Shown: piece after piece, positions 1-5,083 of the stretch
How the letters are laid out: every line of letters begins with the position of its first letter
Numbering within the stretch: position 1 is the first letter of the stretch
Assembly: GCA_030600135.1 (NCBI GenBank)
Contig: JAUVMS010000258.1
Location: 1-5,730 of the forward strand
DNA length: 5,730 nucleotides
Reading direction: 5' to 3'
Source of the DNA: Hyphomicrobiales bacterium
GTDB lineage: Bacteria; Pseudomonadota; Alphaproteobacteria; Rhizobiales; JAUVMS01
Notes under the pieces: model-generated
What the model was told of the DNA's origin: nothing
What the model saw: only the letters and a program-made list of their open reading frames with translations
Database searches by the model: none
Program-made: the position numbers and the translations under genes

Positions 1-1053
1 CTCAGCAAGGAGCGCAGGGCACTCGCTGCTCTCGAAACTGACAAAACCGGGAACCAAGCGAAAGGCTCGGAACACTAGAAACAAAGGTCCTATGACCTTC
101 ATAATGTTGCGCTCTGTCGTATAGTGCCCGCCGGTCTTGCGTCGTTCATTCAAGTCCATCACCGACTGAAAAAGAGCACCAAATATTGCTGGTGAAATTG
201 CCTCCCATTTGAATTCGCAAGCTCGGATAAGGAGTTGCCGCATGCGGCTATTGAATGACGCAATCCTTAGCGGCTCAGCGAAGAGATCACCATTGACGTA
301 TGGAAATTGTGCCAGATCCTCATCAAGAGTAGCCTGCCTTTGATCTTCTGGTGTGTTGAGTACCTGGAACAGATGGCTGATCCATTGCGCTGTGTCGGAT
401 CCATCCTCTCCTGTGCGCTGTTCGATGAGATCCAACATGATGTCCTTTGGCTCAAAGATGCCGGTGTCATCCGCAAACATGCAGAAGAGCAGCCGCACCA
501 GGTAACGTTCGAGATCATGACCCGTATATCCGCTCTCTTTCAGCGCATCGTGCAATTCACCCATCATGTACGACGCGTGAATATTGATGCCAGGCTGATC
601 TCTGAATGTGCGCTTTTGCACGCCAAGGATGAATCCAAATTTCTCAACGTGATTTGGCAGGTCAGAGAGCGCGAATTGCGACACTTCACCTTCGTCGCGG
701 TCAAGTAGCTCAAACGTTTGAAAGTCGCTCAGGAGTTGGTAGCGAGGCTTCTCGTGTTCCTTCAGGCTGTCGAAGTATTCCCCAGCCTGGACACTTGCTG
801 TTTCTAGACTGCGCCCGGCACTCTTTTGCTCTACCAGCAAGACGCCCGGCCAAAACAGGTCGATGAAACCGCTACTGTTGTCCAGCTTCGTAACATGTTC
901 TTCATATCGAGCAACGCTTCGACGTTTGACGCCAAATATCTGGAAGAAATCATTGTAGAAGCTCTGGGTTTCGCCCTTTTCGTAAGATGCGGCGCGCCAG
1001 TCCTCCGTGAAAGCTGCCGCCCTCACGCGTATTTCGTTCCAGCTCAACCGCAT
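1..1053 (-). CDS. MmeI-family (type IIL) restriction-modification protein, N-terminal 351 residues (partial)
   Basis: The minus frame is open without a stop from an ATG at 1053 to the left edge. It gives 351 residues of what is usually a protein of roughly 900-1000 residues combining nuclease, DNA methyltransferase and target recognition in one chain. The start MRLSWNEIRVRAAAF matches the usual family start. An in-frame stop lies a few codons upstream and no strong ribosome site is seen. Residues 1-160 form the nuclease domain. D65, E75 and K77 in a FIDLFWPGVLLVEQKS segment reproduce the PD-(D/E)XK spacing I recall for MmeI (D70, E80, K82). Residues about 165-300 are the helical spacer, with LVRLLFCMFADDTGIFEP at 185-202. 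GGHYTTERNI at 308-317 marks the entry to the methyltransferase domain; the SAM-binding and catalytic motifs lie off the edge. Residues 327-351 match the family poorly, so a frameshift near the edge cannot be excluded. It is lower in GC than the flanking genes, consistent with acquisition. Known family members methylate one strand and cut at a distance. Confidence 0.9.
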   Translation of the reverse strand, partial: MRLSWNEIRVRAAAFTEDWRAASYEKGETQSFYNDFFQIFGVKRRSVARYEEHVTKLDNSSGFIDLFWPGVLLVEQKSAGRSLETASVQAGEYFDSLKEHEKPRYQLLSDFQTFELLDRDEGEVSQFALSDLPNHVEKFGFILGVQKRTFRDQPGINIHASYMMGELHDALKESGYTGHDLERYLVRLLFCMFADDTGIFEPKDIMLDLIEQRTGEDGSDTAQWISHLFQVLNTPEDQRQATLDEDLAQFPYVNGDLFAEPLRIASFNSRMRQLLIRACEFKWEAISPAIFGALFQSVMDLNERRKTGGHYTTERNIMKVIGPLFLVFRAFRLVPGFVSFESSECPALLAE

Positions 1054-1172
1054 TGGCGCCCCGTGTGTAGTCAGGATTCTTCAAACATGGCGGATTAACA
1101 CGATTTTGGCATCTCGTGCAGCTGCTAGGTATCGCAACCGTCAGAAACCCATACGATTTGCGAATATCCATA

Positions 1173-1202
1173 GTTATTGACGATTCGCTGTTGTTGTGAC
1201 AA
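1173..1202 (-). promoter_or_regulatory. Candidate promoter for the MmeI-type gene
   Basis: On the minus strand TTGTCA (1202-1197) is followed after 18 bases by AATAAC (1178-1173). That is one mismatch to the -35 consensus and two to the -10, about 120 bases upstream of the ATG at 1053. The -35 lies inside an 11-base inverted repeat GTTGTGACAAC (1193-1203), which could be an operator or chance. Alphaproteobacterial promoters are weakly conserved, so this is only a candidate. Confidence 0.28.
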
Positions 1203-1359
1203 CTCCAATCAGATTCGGCGGTTGGTCTAGCTATGGCTCGTGGTCGCACCACCTTCAAAAGCAGTCGTGGTAGCGGCTCAGCCCACCGATCACGTCGTCT
1301 AGCAAGCCACTTCCGGCTTCTATCAAGGGCTGAAGACAAGGCTTTCCTGACACGCAGTG

Positions 1360-1383
1360 CCCCCCACTGCCCCCACCCCCCCC
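1360..1383. repeat. C-rich/G-rich homopolymer tract with G-quadruplex potential
   Basis: The plus strand has runs of 6, 5 and 8 C (1360-1365, 1370-1374, 1376-1383) separated by ACTG and A. On the minus strand this reads G8-T-G5-CAGT-G6. The G8 run can supply two G3 tracts, so four tracts are available for a quadruplex. The left part also forms a small hairpin, CAGTG/CACTG. The tract sits about 130-150 bases upstream of the tetR-type start codon. Its function is unknown. Confidence 0.55.
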
Positions 1384-1498
1384 ACACTCATATACCACCG
1401 CCCGCTCCCGCAAGCCTCGCGAATCAGCTAACATACGCCAGCGCATGGGTGTCCGTGGGCGTCTGTTCGCACGCGTCGGGCGCTGCTGGGGCACCGCC

Positions 1499-1503
1499 GG
1501 AGG
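1499..1503 (+). promoter_or_regulatory. Ribosome binding site deciding the TetR start
   Basis: GGAGG lies 7 bases before the GTG at 1511. This is a near-ideal Shine-Dalgarno placement and favours that GTG over the in-frame ATG at 1445, which has no such site and would add 22 residues unlike the start of a TetR protein. Confidence 0.8.
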
Positions 1504-1510
1504 GGCAATC

Positions 1511-2089
1511 GTGGTCGAGACAATCGACGCCAGGCCGTGGGCCAAGTCGCCCAAGGCCGCCGACTGGGTGCGCCAGGGGCTGCTGGTGCTTGCCGACGCC
1601 GGCATCGATGCGGTGCGGGTCGAGCCGCTCGCCACAAAACTCGAGCGCACCAAGGGCAGCTTTTACTGGTACTTCTCCAACCGCGCCGAACTGCATGCCA
1701 GCATGCTCGAGATGTGGCGCCAGCAGGCGACGCGGGGCGTCATCACGCGTGTCGAGCGCCGCGCCGAGCGGCCCGCCGACAAACTGCGGTGCCTGGTCGA
1801 TGTCGCCATGTCCGATGCCAGGGGCGCGCGGCTCGAGGCGGCGTTGCGCGCCTGGGCCAGTCATGATGTCGCCGCGGCCGAGGTCGTGGCGCAGGTCGAC
1901 CGAGAGCGCTTGACTTATGTGCGTGACATCCTCACCAAGATCGGCGTTGCACCTGAAACCGCGGACGTCAGGGCCCGCATCATCTACCTCATGCTCATCG
2001 GCAATTTCGTTGCCATGAGCGACGGGGGGCCGGCCGCCGATCCGGCCCATTGGCGCGAGCTCGATCGGCTGGTGTCCGAGCCCGGCTAG
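1511..2089 (+). CDS. TetR/AcrR-family transcriptional regulator
   Basis: This is a predicted cytoplasmic DNA-binding dimer, most likely a ligand-released repressor. From the GTG at 1511 it is 192 residues, a typical TetR length. Residues about 14-60 form the three-helix DNA-binding domain. The helix-turn-helix runs from VRVEPLATKLERTKGSFYWYF (about 35-55); the GSFYWYF end followed by NRAELHASMLEMW is a family hallmark. Residues 61-192 are the helical ligand-binding and dimerisation part, which is too variable to predict an inducer. The stop is 89 bases before the start of the GMC oxidoreductase on the same strand, so the two may be co-transcribed, with the regulator controlling itself and the enzyme. 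No clear operator palindrome was found upstream. Family assignment is firm; target and effector are inference. Confidence 0.92.
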   Translation: MVETIDARPWAKSPKAADWVRQGLLVLADAGIDAVRVEPLATKLERTKGSFYWYFSNRAELHASMLEMWRQQATRGVITRVERRAERPADKLRCLVDVAMSDARGARLEAALRAWASHDVAAAEVVAQVDRERLTYVRDILTKIGVAPETADVRARIIYLMLIGNFVAMSDGGPAADPAHWRELDRLVSEPG

Positions 2090-2134
2090 GGCGAATTGCT
2101 GGGGCCGTCCGGCGCAGTTCCGGGGCGCGAGGCG

Positions 2135-2155
2135 GCTCAACGGGCAGCTCAACGG
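2135..2155 (+). repeat. Short direct repeat between tetR-type and GMC genes
   Basis: GCTCAACGG occurs twice (2135-2143 and 2147-2155), 12 bases apart start to start, just upstream of the ribosome site of the GMC gene. It could be a regulator binding site or a small duplication. Chance is also plausible in GC-rich DNA. Confidence 0.35.
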
Positions 2156-2166
2156 CCAAGTCAATC

Positions 2167-2170
2167 GGAG
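2167..2170 (+). promoter_or_regulatory. Ribosome binding site deciding the GMC start
   Basis: GGAG lies 8 bases before the ATG at 2179, separated by a T-rich spacer. It supports a protein starting MARLARSLDNIK, directly before the FAD-binding strand. An upstream in-frame ATG at 2050 would overlap the end of the regulator and add 43 residues rich in arginine, serine and glycine. Confidence 0.75.
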
Positions 2171-2178
2171 ATTTTTTC

Positions 2179-3831
2179 ATGGCGCGACTTGCTCGATCGC
2201 TCGATAACATCAAGCCGCACTACGATGTCGTGGTCGTTGGCTCGGGATACGGCGCGGGCGTCGCGGCCTCGCGATTGGCGCGGGCGGGCAGGCGGGTCGC
2301 CGTCCTGGAGCGCGGGCGCGAGATTGCGACCGGTGAATTCCCGAGCCGCCTGCCCGAGTTGCGGCGCGAGTTGCAGATGACGGGCAGCAAGACGCGGCTC
2401 GGCTCGCCGTCCGCTTTGTTCGATTTCCGCATGGGCGAGGACATGCATGTGCTGGTCGGCTGCGGTCTCGGTGGCGGCTCGCTGATCAACGCCGGCGTGG
2501 CGCTGCGGCCCGACGGGCGGGTGTTTGCCGATCCGGTTTGGCCCGGGCAAATCGCCCAGGATGGATTGCTCGAGCAAGGATTTGCGCGCGCCAGGCGCTG
2601 GCTGCGACCGGCAGCGGACCCGGACGCGGGCGCCATGGCCAAGTACAAAGCCCTGGCCAATGCGAGCGCGGCCGTGGGAGCACCCCCCGAACCGGCCGAG
2701 GTGGCCGTCAGCTTTGACGATGTGACGAACCCGGCGGGTGTCGCCCAGCCGGCCTGCACGCGGTGCGGCGATTGCTGCTCTGGCTGTAACGTCGGGGCGA
2801 AGAACACCATCGCGCTCACCTACCTTCCGGACGCCAAGGCGCACGGCGCGGAAATTTTCACCGAGGTGCGGGTTGATCATCTGGCGCGCAGATCGGACGG
2901 TTGGCAGATTGCCTTCGCCCGCAATGAACGGAATTCCAAGAAGGCCGCCGACGGGCTCGGAACCATCACCGCCGATATCGTTGTCCTTGGCGGCGGAACG
3001 CTTGGCTCGACCGAGATATTGCTGCGCTCGCGGCAGGCGGGCCTCGCCTTGTCGGATCGCCTCGGGCGCGGCTTTTCCGCCAACGGCGACATCATCGCAT
3101 TCGGCTACGGCGCCGACGTTCGGGTCAACGCCATTGGTGTCGGTCACCCGGCGCGCGCGGGCGTCGATACAGTCGGCGCCTCGGTGTCGGGGCAAATCCG
3201 GATCCAGAACGCCGAACGCCTCGATCACGAGATGTACGTTCAAGAGGGCGTGCTGCCATCACCTTTGGCGCCGTTGCTTCCGGTCTTCTTTGTTCCGGGC
3301 GGCCGCTTGCTGGGCGCGGCCGAGGCCTTGTTCAAGGGGGTCTACAAGGGCCCGCTCGCTCACCTGCACACCTTCTTTGTGGTCAGTCACGACAACGCGG
3401 CGGGTCGTCTCGAGCTCAAGGACGATCGGCTGGCGGTCACGTGGCCCGGGGCCGCGGACGAGCCGGTTCATGGCCGTGTCGATGCCGCCCTCGAGTCGTT
3501 GGTCAAGGCGAACGGCGGGGATTATGTGAAAAGTCCGCTTGCCGCGACCTCCTTTGGCTCCAAACCGGCGACGGCGCATCCACTCGGCGGTTGCGGCATC
3601 GGCGCCGATCGCACGCGTGGCGTGGTCGATCACAAGGGTCAGGTGTTCGATGGCTCTGAGCGCGCGCAGAACTGGGCGACCCACGAGGGGCTCTACGTCA
3701 CTGATGGCGCCACGATGCCGCGCTCGCTCGGCTGCAATCCGCTGCTGACAATTACGGCGCTTGCCGAGCGTGCCATGATGCACCTGGCGACCGATCGCGG
3801 CTGGGAATTCGATGTCGAATCGCGTGCGTGA
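2179..3831 (+). CDS. GMC-family FAD-dependent oxidoreductase, cholesterol-oxidase-like branch, with a cysteine cluster
   Basis: This 550-residue flavoprotein should oxidise an alcohol group on an unknown, possibly sterol-like, substrate and pass electrons to oxygen or another acceptor. The dinucleotide-binding fold starts at residue 15 (YDVVVVGSGYGAGVAASRLA, GxGxxG at 21-26, with E44 at the end of strand 2 for the ribose). GCGLGGGSLIN (94-104) is the second FAD motif and ADIVVLGGGTLGSTEILL (265-282) the third. The C-terminal FAD and active-site part has H467 in AHPLGGC, D509 in VTDGATMP and N520 in GCNPLLTITALAER; the His and Asn correspond to the catalytic pair of GMC enzymes. The oddity is C193, C196, C199, C200 and C203 in CTRCGDCCSGCNVGAKNT, a C-x2-C-x2-C-x3-C pattern like an Fe-S ligand set. 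No signal peptide or membrane segment is seen, so it is probably cytoplasmic. Length is close to bacterial cholesterol oxidases. It lies downstream of a TetR gene, its probable regulator. Family is secure; substrate is not. Confidence 0.94.
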   Translation: MARLARSLDNIKPHYDVVVVGSGYGAGVAASRLARAGRRVAVLERGREIATGEFPSRLPELRRELQMTGSKTRLGSPSALFDFRMGEDMHVLVGCGLGGGSLINAGVALRPDGRVFADPVWPGQIAQDGLLEQGFARARRWLRPAADPDAGAMAKYKALANASAAVGAPPEPAEVAVSFDDVTNPAGVAQPACTRCGDCCSGCNVGAKNTIALTYLPDAKAHGAEIFTEVRVDHLARRSDGWQIAFARNERNSKKAADGLGTITADIVVLGGGTLGSTEILLRSRQAGLALSDRLGRGFSANGDIIAFGYGADVRVNAIGVGHPARAGVDTVGASVSGQIRIQNAERLDHEMYVQEGVLPSPLAPLLPVFFVPGGRLLGAAEALFKGVYKGPLAHLHTFFVVSHDNAAGRLELKDDRLAVTWPGAADEPVHGRVDAALESLVKANGGDYVKSPLAATSFGSKPATAHPLGGCGIGADRTRGVVDHKGQVFDGSERAQNWATHEGLYVTDGATMPRSLGCNPLLTITALAERAMMHLATDRGWEFDVESRA

Positions 3832-4030
3832 CGCAGCTTAGTCCAAGCAAGCTGAGTTGGCTGAAGTTAAGGCTCGCAAAGTTGTTTGTTCTTGACTACA
3901 GAAAGAGAGTTGGTGTGGATCAAGAATTGAAAGCTTTTCGGCGAAGTATTTCACGACGCAAGACTTGGTAAATGCAATAAATGAGAAATACTACGACTAA
4001 ATCGCGATCATTTTGAATGGACGCGCTTCA

Positions 4031-4090
4031 GGCCGCGACTGCGGCCCGGCGTGTACGCCGCGCCCGCGCAGCCATGCGCCGCAGGCGCAT
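4031..4090. repeat. Three consecutive short GC-rich hairpins
   Basis: Three perfect inverted repeats follow each other: GGCCGC-GACT-GCGGCC (4031-4046), CGGCG-TGTA-CGCCG (4047-4060) and ATGCGCC-GCA-GGCGCAT (4074-4090). The first two abut without a gap. None is followed by a T-run on the plus strand, so they are not standard intrinsic terminators, but in RNA they would form a compact structured end to a transcript from the GMC gene. They may belong to the same repeat element as the adjacent inverted repeat. Confidence 0.6.
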
Positions 4091-4104
4091 TTGGCGTGAG
4101 CGAC

Positions 4105-4148
4105 AAAAAAACTAGACCATGATTCCAATCAAAAAGATCATGGTCTAG
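4105..4148 (-). terminator. Perfect 12-bp inverted repeat with T7 on the minus strand: terminator or REP-like element
   Basis: CTAGACCATGAT (4112-4123) and ATCATGGTCTAG (4137-4148) are perfectly complementary around a 13-base loop. On the minus strand the stem is followed directly by seven T (4111-4105), the form of an intrinsic terminator for transcription coming from the right. The nearest minus gene ends at 4523, so the transcript would run some 375 bases and cross antisense to the small membrane gene. The arms resemble a CTAGAGCATGATC...GATCATGCTCTA repeat I remember as common between genes in Bradyrhizobium relatives, so a dispersed repeat is an equal alternative. Confidence 0.55.
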
Positions 4149-4164
4149 GCCCATGGAATTCTGA

Positions 4165-4170
4165 GGGAGG
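4165..4170 (+). promoter_or_regulatory. Ribosome binding site of the small membrane protein
   Basis: GGGAGG lies 9 bases before the GTG at 4180. The in-frame TTG at 4171 directly abuts it and is too close, while the ATG at 4189 is 18 bases away. The site is the best evidence that this small frame is translated. Confidence 0.65.
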
Positions 4171-4179
4171 TTGTGTCCC

Positions 4180-4395
4180 GTGCAACTGATGCTGCCCTTT
4201 TGGCAACGCCTGCTCATCACCGTCGCTGCGATGCTGGTGGCGAGCTTTGTGGCCGACACGATTCTTTGGCGCTATCTGCTGGGCTTTTCGGCCGGTTTGC
4301 CGAGTTACGTATCAGGCCTTGTCGGTGGCCTTGCCGCATTGCCGGTCTGGGATTGGCTCAAGCGGATCAGGCCAACACCCAAATCGGCAACGTAA
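4180..4395 (+). CDS. Small two-helix membrane protein, function unknown
   Basis: I do not recognise a named family. From the GTG at 4180 the product is 71 residues. A short start (MQLMLPFWQR) is followed by a hydrophobic segment at about 11-36 (LLITVAAMLVASFVADTILW), a short link, and a second at about 40-57 with glycine-rich packing (GLVGGLAALPVW). A basic tail follows (KRIRPTPKSAT). The single arginine before helix 1 and the basic tail after helix 2 suggest both ends face the cytoplasm. Support comes from a strong ribosome site and a membrane-like pattern that shadow frames rarely give. It stands alone between the hairpin cluster and a convergent minus-strand gene, with no visible promoter. 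Start could instead be the ATG at 4189. Confidence 0.6.
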   Translation: MQLMLPFWQRLLITVAAMLVASFVADTILWRYLLGFSAGLPSYVSGLVGGLAALPVWDWLKRIRPTPKSAT

Positions 4396-4522
4396 TGTTT
4401 TTGGCCTGCACTGCGCACCTATGGTGCCGGCACGGCCCTGGGCGTTCATTGACCCGCCGACGGTTGAACACCCGCGCTGCTGACCAACCCCCAGGCCGGT
4501 CGGTGGAGCGGACGGCTCGATG

Positions 4523-4954
4523 CTATGCGCTGGCGTCGCTCTCTGAGGTCGCCAGAACCATAGCAGTGTCATAGAACTCGTAGAAGGCGACAATCTTGCC
4601 GTCCTTGAAGCGCACGACATCGGCCTTTGGCGTATCAAATGTCTTGCCCGTGGATCGGTTGCGCCAAGCCGTGGAGCCGACCGCGACGACGCGGTCGCCC
4701 TCCGCCACGTAAAACTTTACCGTATAGTGGATCATTTCCAGCTGATCGTTGAGGCCGTTCATGTATTCGGCGACCTCGTCGCGACTGCGTCGTCTGCTGG
4801 TAAACTCAAGAGTGGAGTGACCATCGGCTAACGAACGAAAGTCCACTTCATCAGCCAATATGCCGAGCCAATGATCGGTGCTTTTGCCTTTGGTGTCATT
4901 CCATCGCATGAATGCGTGCTTGAGGATTTCAGTATTGATTTCCTCGACAGTCAT
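4523..4954 (-). CDS. SnoaL/NTF2-like domain protein
   Basis: The product is a 143-residue single-domain protein of the cone-shaped NTF2/SnoaL-like fold, which includes small isomerases, hydrolases and ligand-binding proteins. The ATG at 4954 is preferred because GGAAGG lies 5 bases upstream; the in-frame ATG at 4984 has its purine stretch directly abutting. N-terminal helices cover about 4-35 (VEEINTEILKHAF...HWLGILADEVDF). The sheet follows with the paired strands typical of the fold: EMIHYTVKFYVAEGDRVVAVGSTAW (73-97), then TPKADVVRFKDGKIVAFYEFYDTAMV (108-133). The VRFKDGKIVAFYEFYDT end is characteristic of SnoaL-like proteins. D35, D38, H76 and D129 could line the pocket, but no catalytic set can be assigned. 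It lies downstream of the GST gene in the same direction, with a 129-base gap that has its own candidate promoter. Family is confident; reaction is unknown. Confidence 0.88.
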   Translation of the reverse strand: MTVEEINTEILKHAFMRWNDTKGKSTDHWLGILADEVDFRSLADGHSTLEFTSRRRSRDEVAEYMNGLNDQLEMIHYTVKFYVAEGDRVVAVGSTAWRNRSTGKTFDTPKADVVRFKDGKIVAFYEFYDTAMVLATSESDASA

Positions 4955-4959
4955 GACAA

Positions 4960-4965
4960 CCTTCC
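4960..4965 (-). promoter_or_regulatory. Ribosome binding site deciding the SnoaL-like start
   Basis: On the minus strand GGAAGG (4965-4960) lies 5 bases before the ATG at 4954. It shortens the protein by 10 residues compared with the upstream ATG at 4984. Confidence 0.65.
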
Positions 4966-5005
4966 GAAGATTTGTTTCTTGCATCTCCCGATAGAATTTG
5001 ACACC

Positions 5006-5011
5006 AATATA
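5006..5011 (-). promoter_or_regulatory. Candidate -10 element for the SnoaL-like gene
   Basis: TATATT on the minus strand (5011-5006) differs from the -10 consensus at one base and lies about 50 bases before the start at 4954. No good -35 is found 16-18 bases upstream, so this is weak. A TTGACC at 5057-5052 is too far away to pair with it. Confidence 0.25.
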
Positions 5012-5083
5012 CCATTGTCGGTTGTCGGAGTAATTTGCTTTCTGCGAGATCGGTCAATTCGCTCAGACCAATTGGGATTGAGA

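Larger units (their letters stand above)
1054..1510. other. Intergenic stretch between the RM gene and the tetR-type gene
   Basis: This 457-base gap separates two divergently transcribed genes. I see no convincing coding frame: the open frames crossing it have arginine/proline-rich or low-complexity translations with no family resemblance. It holds a candidate minus-strand promoter near 1173-1202, a small hairpin (GTGGT/ACCAC, 1240-1252), a C-rich tract at 1360-1383, and the ribosome site of the downstream gene at 1499-1503. A promoter for the plus-strand genes must lie here if they form their own unit, but I found no clear -35/-10 pair. Confidence 0.6.
3832..4179. other. AT-rich intergenic stretch with hairpin cluster
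   Basis: No gene is convincing in these 348 bases. From 3832 to 4020 the GC content is about 41% by hand count, far below the GMC gene (over 70% in a counted stretch near its start). The only small frame of note runs from a GTG at 3915 for 18 codons to a TAA; it has no recognisable family and is probably chance or a remnant. No terminator with a T-run follows the GMC stop on the plus strand. The right half holds the GC hairpins at 4031-4090 and the inverted repeat at 4112-4148. Confidence 0.6.

Noticed and set aside
307..708. Plus-strand open frame opposite the RM gene
   Set aside because: The minus strand encodes strongly conserved MmeI-type sequence here, so the plus frame is a shadow.
1209..1300. 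tRNA-like stretch with GGTCTAGCTATGGCTCG and a GTGGT/ACCAC hairpin
   Set aside because: There is no T-arm GGTTCGAATCC-like sequence, no acceptor pairing and no cloverleaf spacing.
950..1387. 145-residue minus-strand frame across the gap upstream of the RM gene
   Set aside because: It overlaps the RM start in another frame and has a mixed, low-complexity translation with no family signal.
1445..1510. N-terminal extension of the TetR protein from the ATG at 1445
   Set aside because: No ribosome site precedes it, the extra 22 residues do not resemble TetR starts, and GGAGG fits the GTG at 1511.
1424..2164. 246-residue open frame on the minus strand opposite the TetR gene
   Set aside because: It mirrors the codon pattern of the real gene and shows no family resemblance.
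2050..2178. 43-residue N-terminal extension of the GMC protein
   Set aside because: It overlaps the regulator gene, is low-complexity Arg/Gly/Ser, and the ATG at 2179 has a ribosome site and sits right before the FAD fold.
2161..3243. 360-residue open frame on the minus strand opposite the GMC gene
   Set aside because: It is a typical mirror frame of a GC-rich gene, with no recognisable domain, opposite a gene with clear motifs.
3915..3971. 18-codon frame starting GTG in the AT-rich spacer
   Set aside because: It is too short, lacks a good ribosome site and has no recognisable product.
4424..4433. Palindrome GTGCCGGCAC between the membrane protein and SnoaL-like genes
   Set aside because: Ten-base GC palindromes are expected by chance in such DNA, and it has no T-run or symmetrical context.
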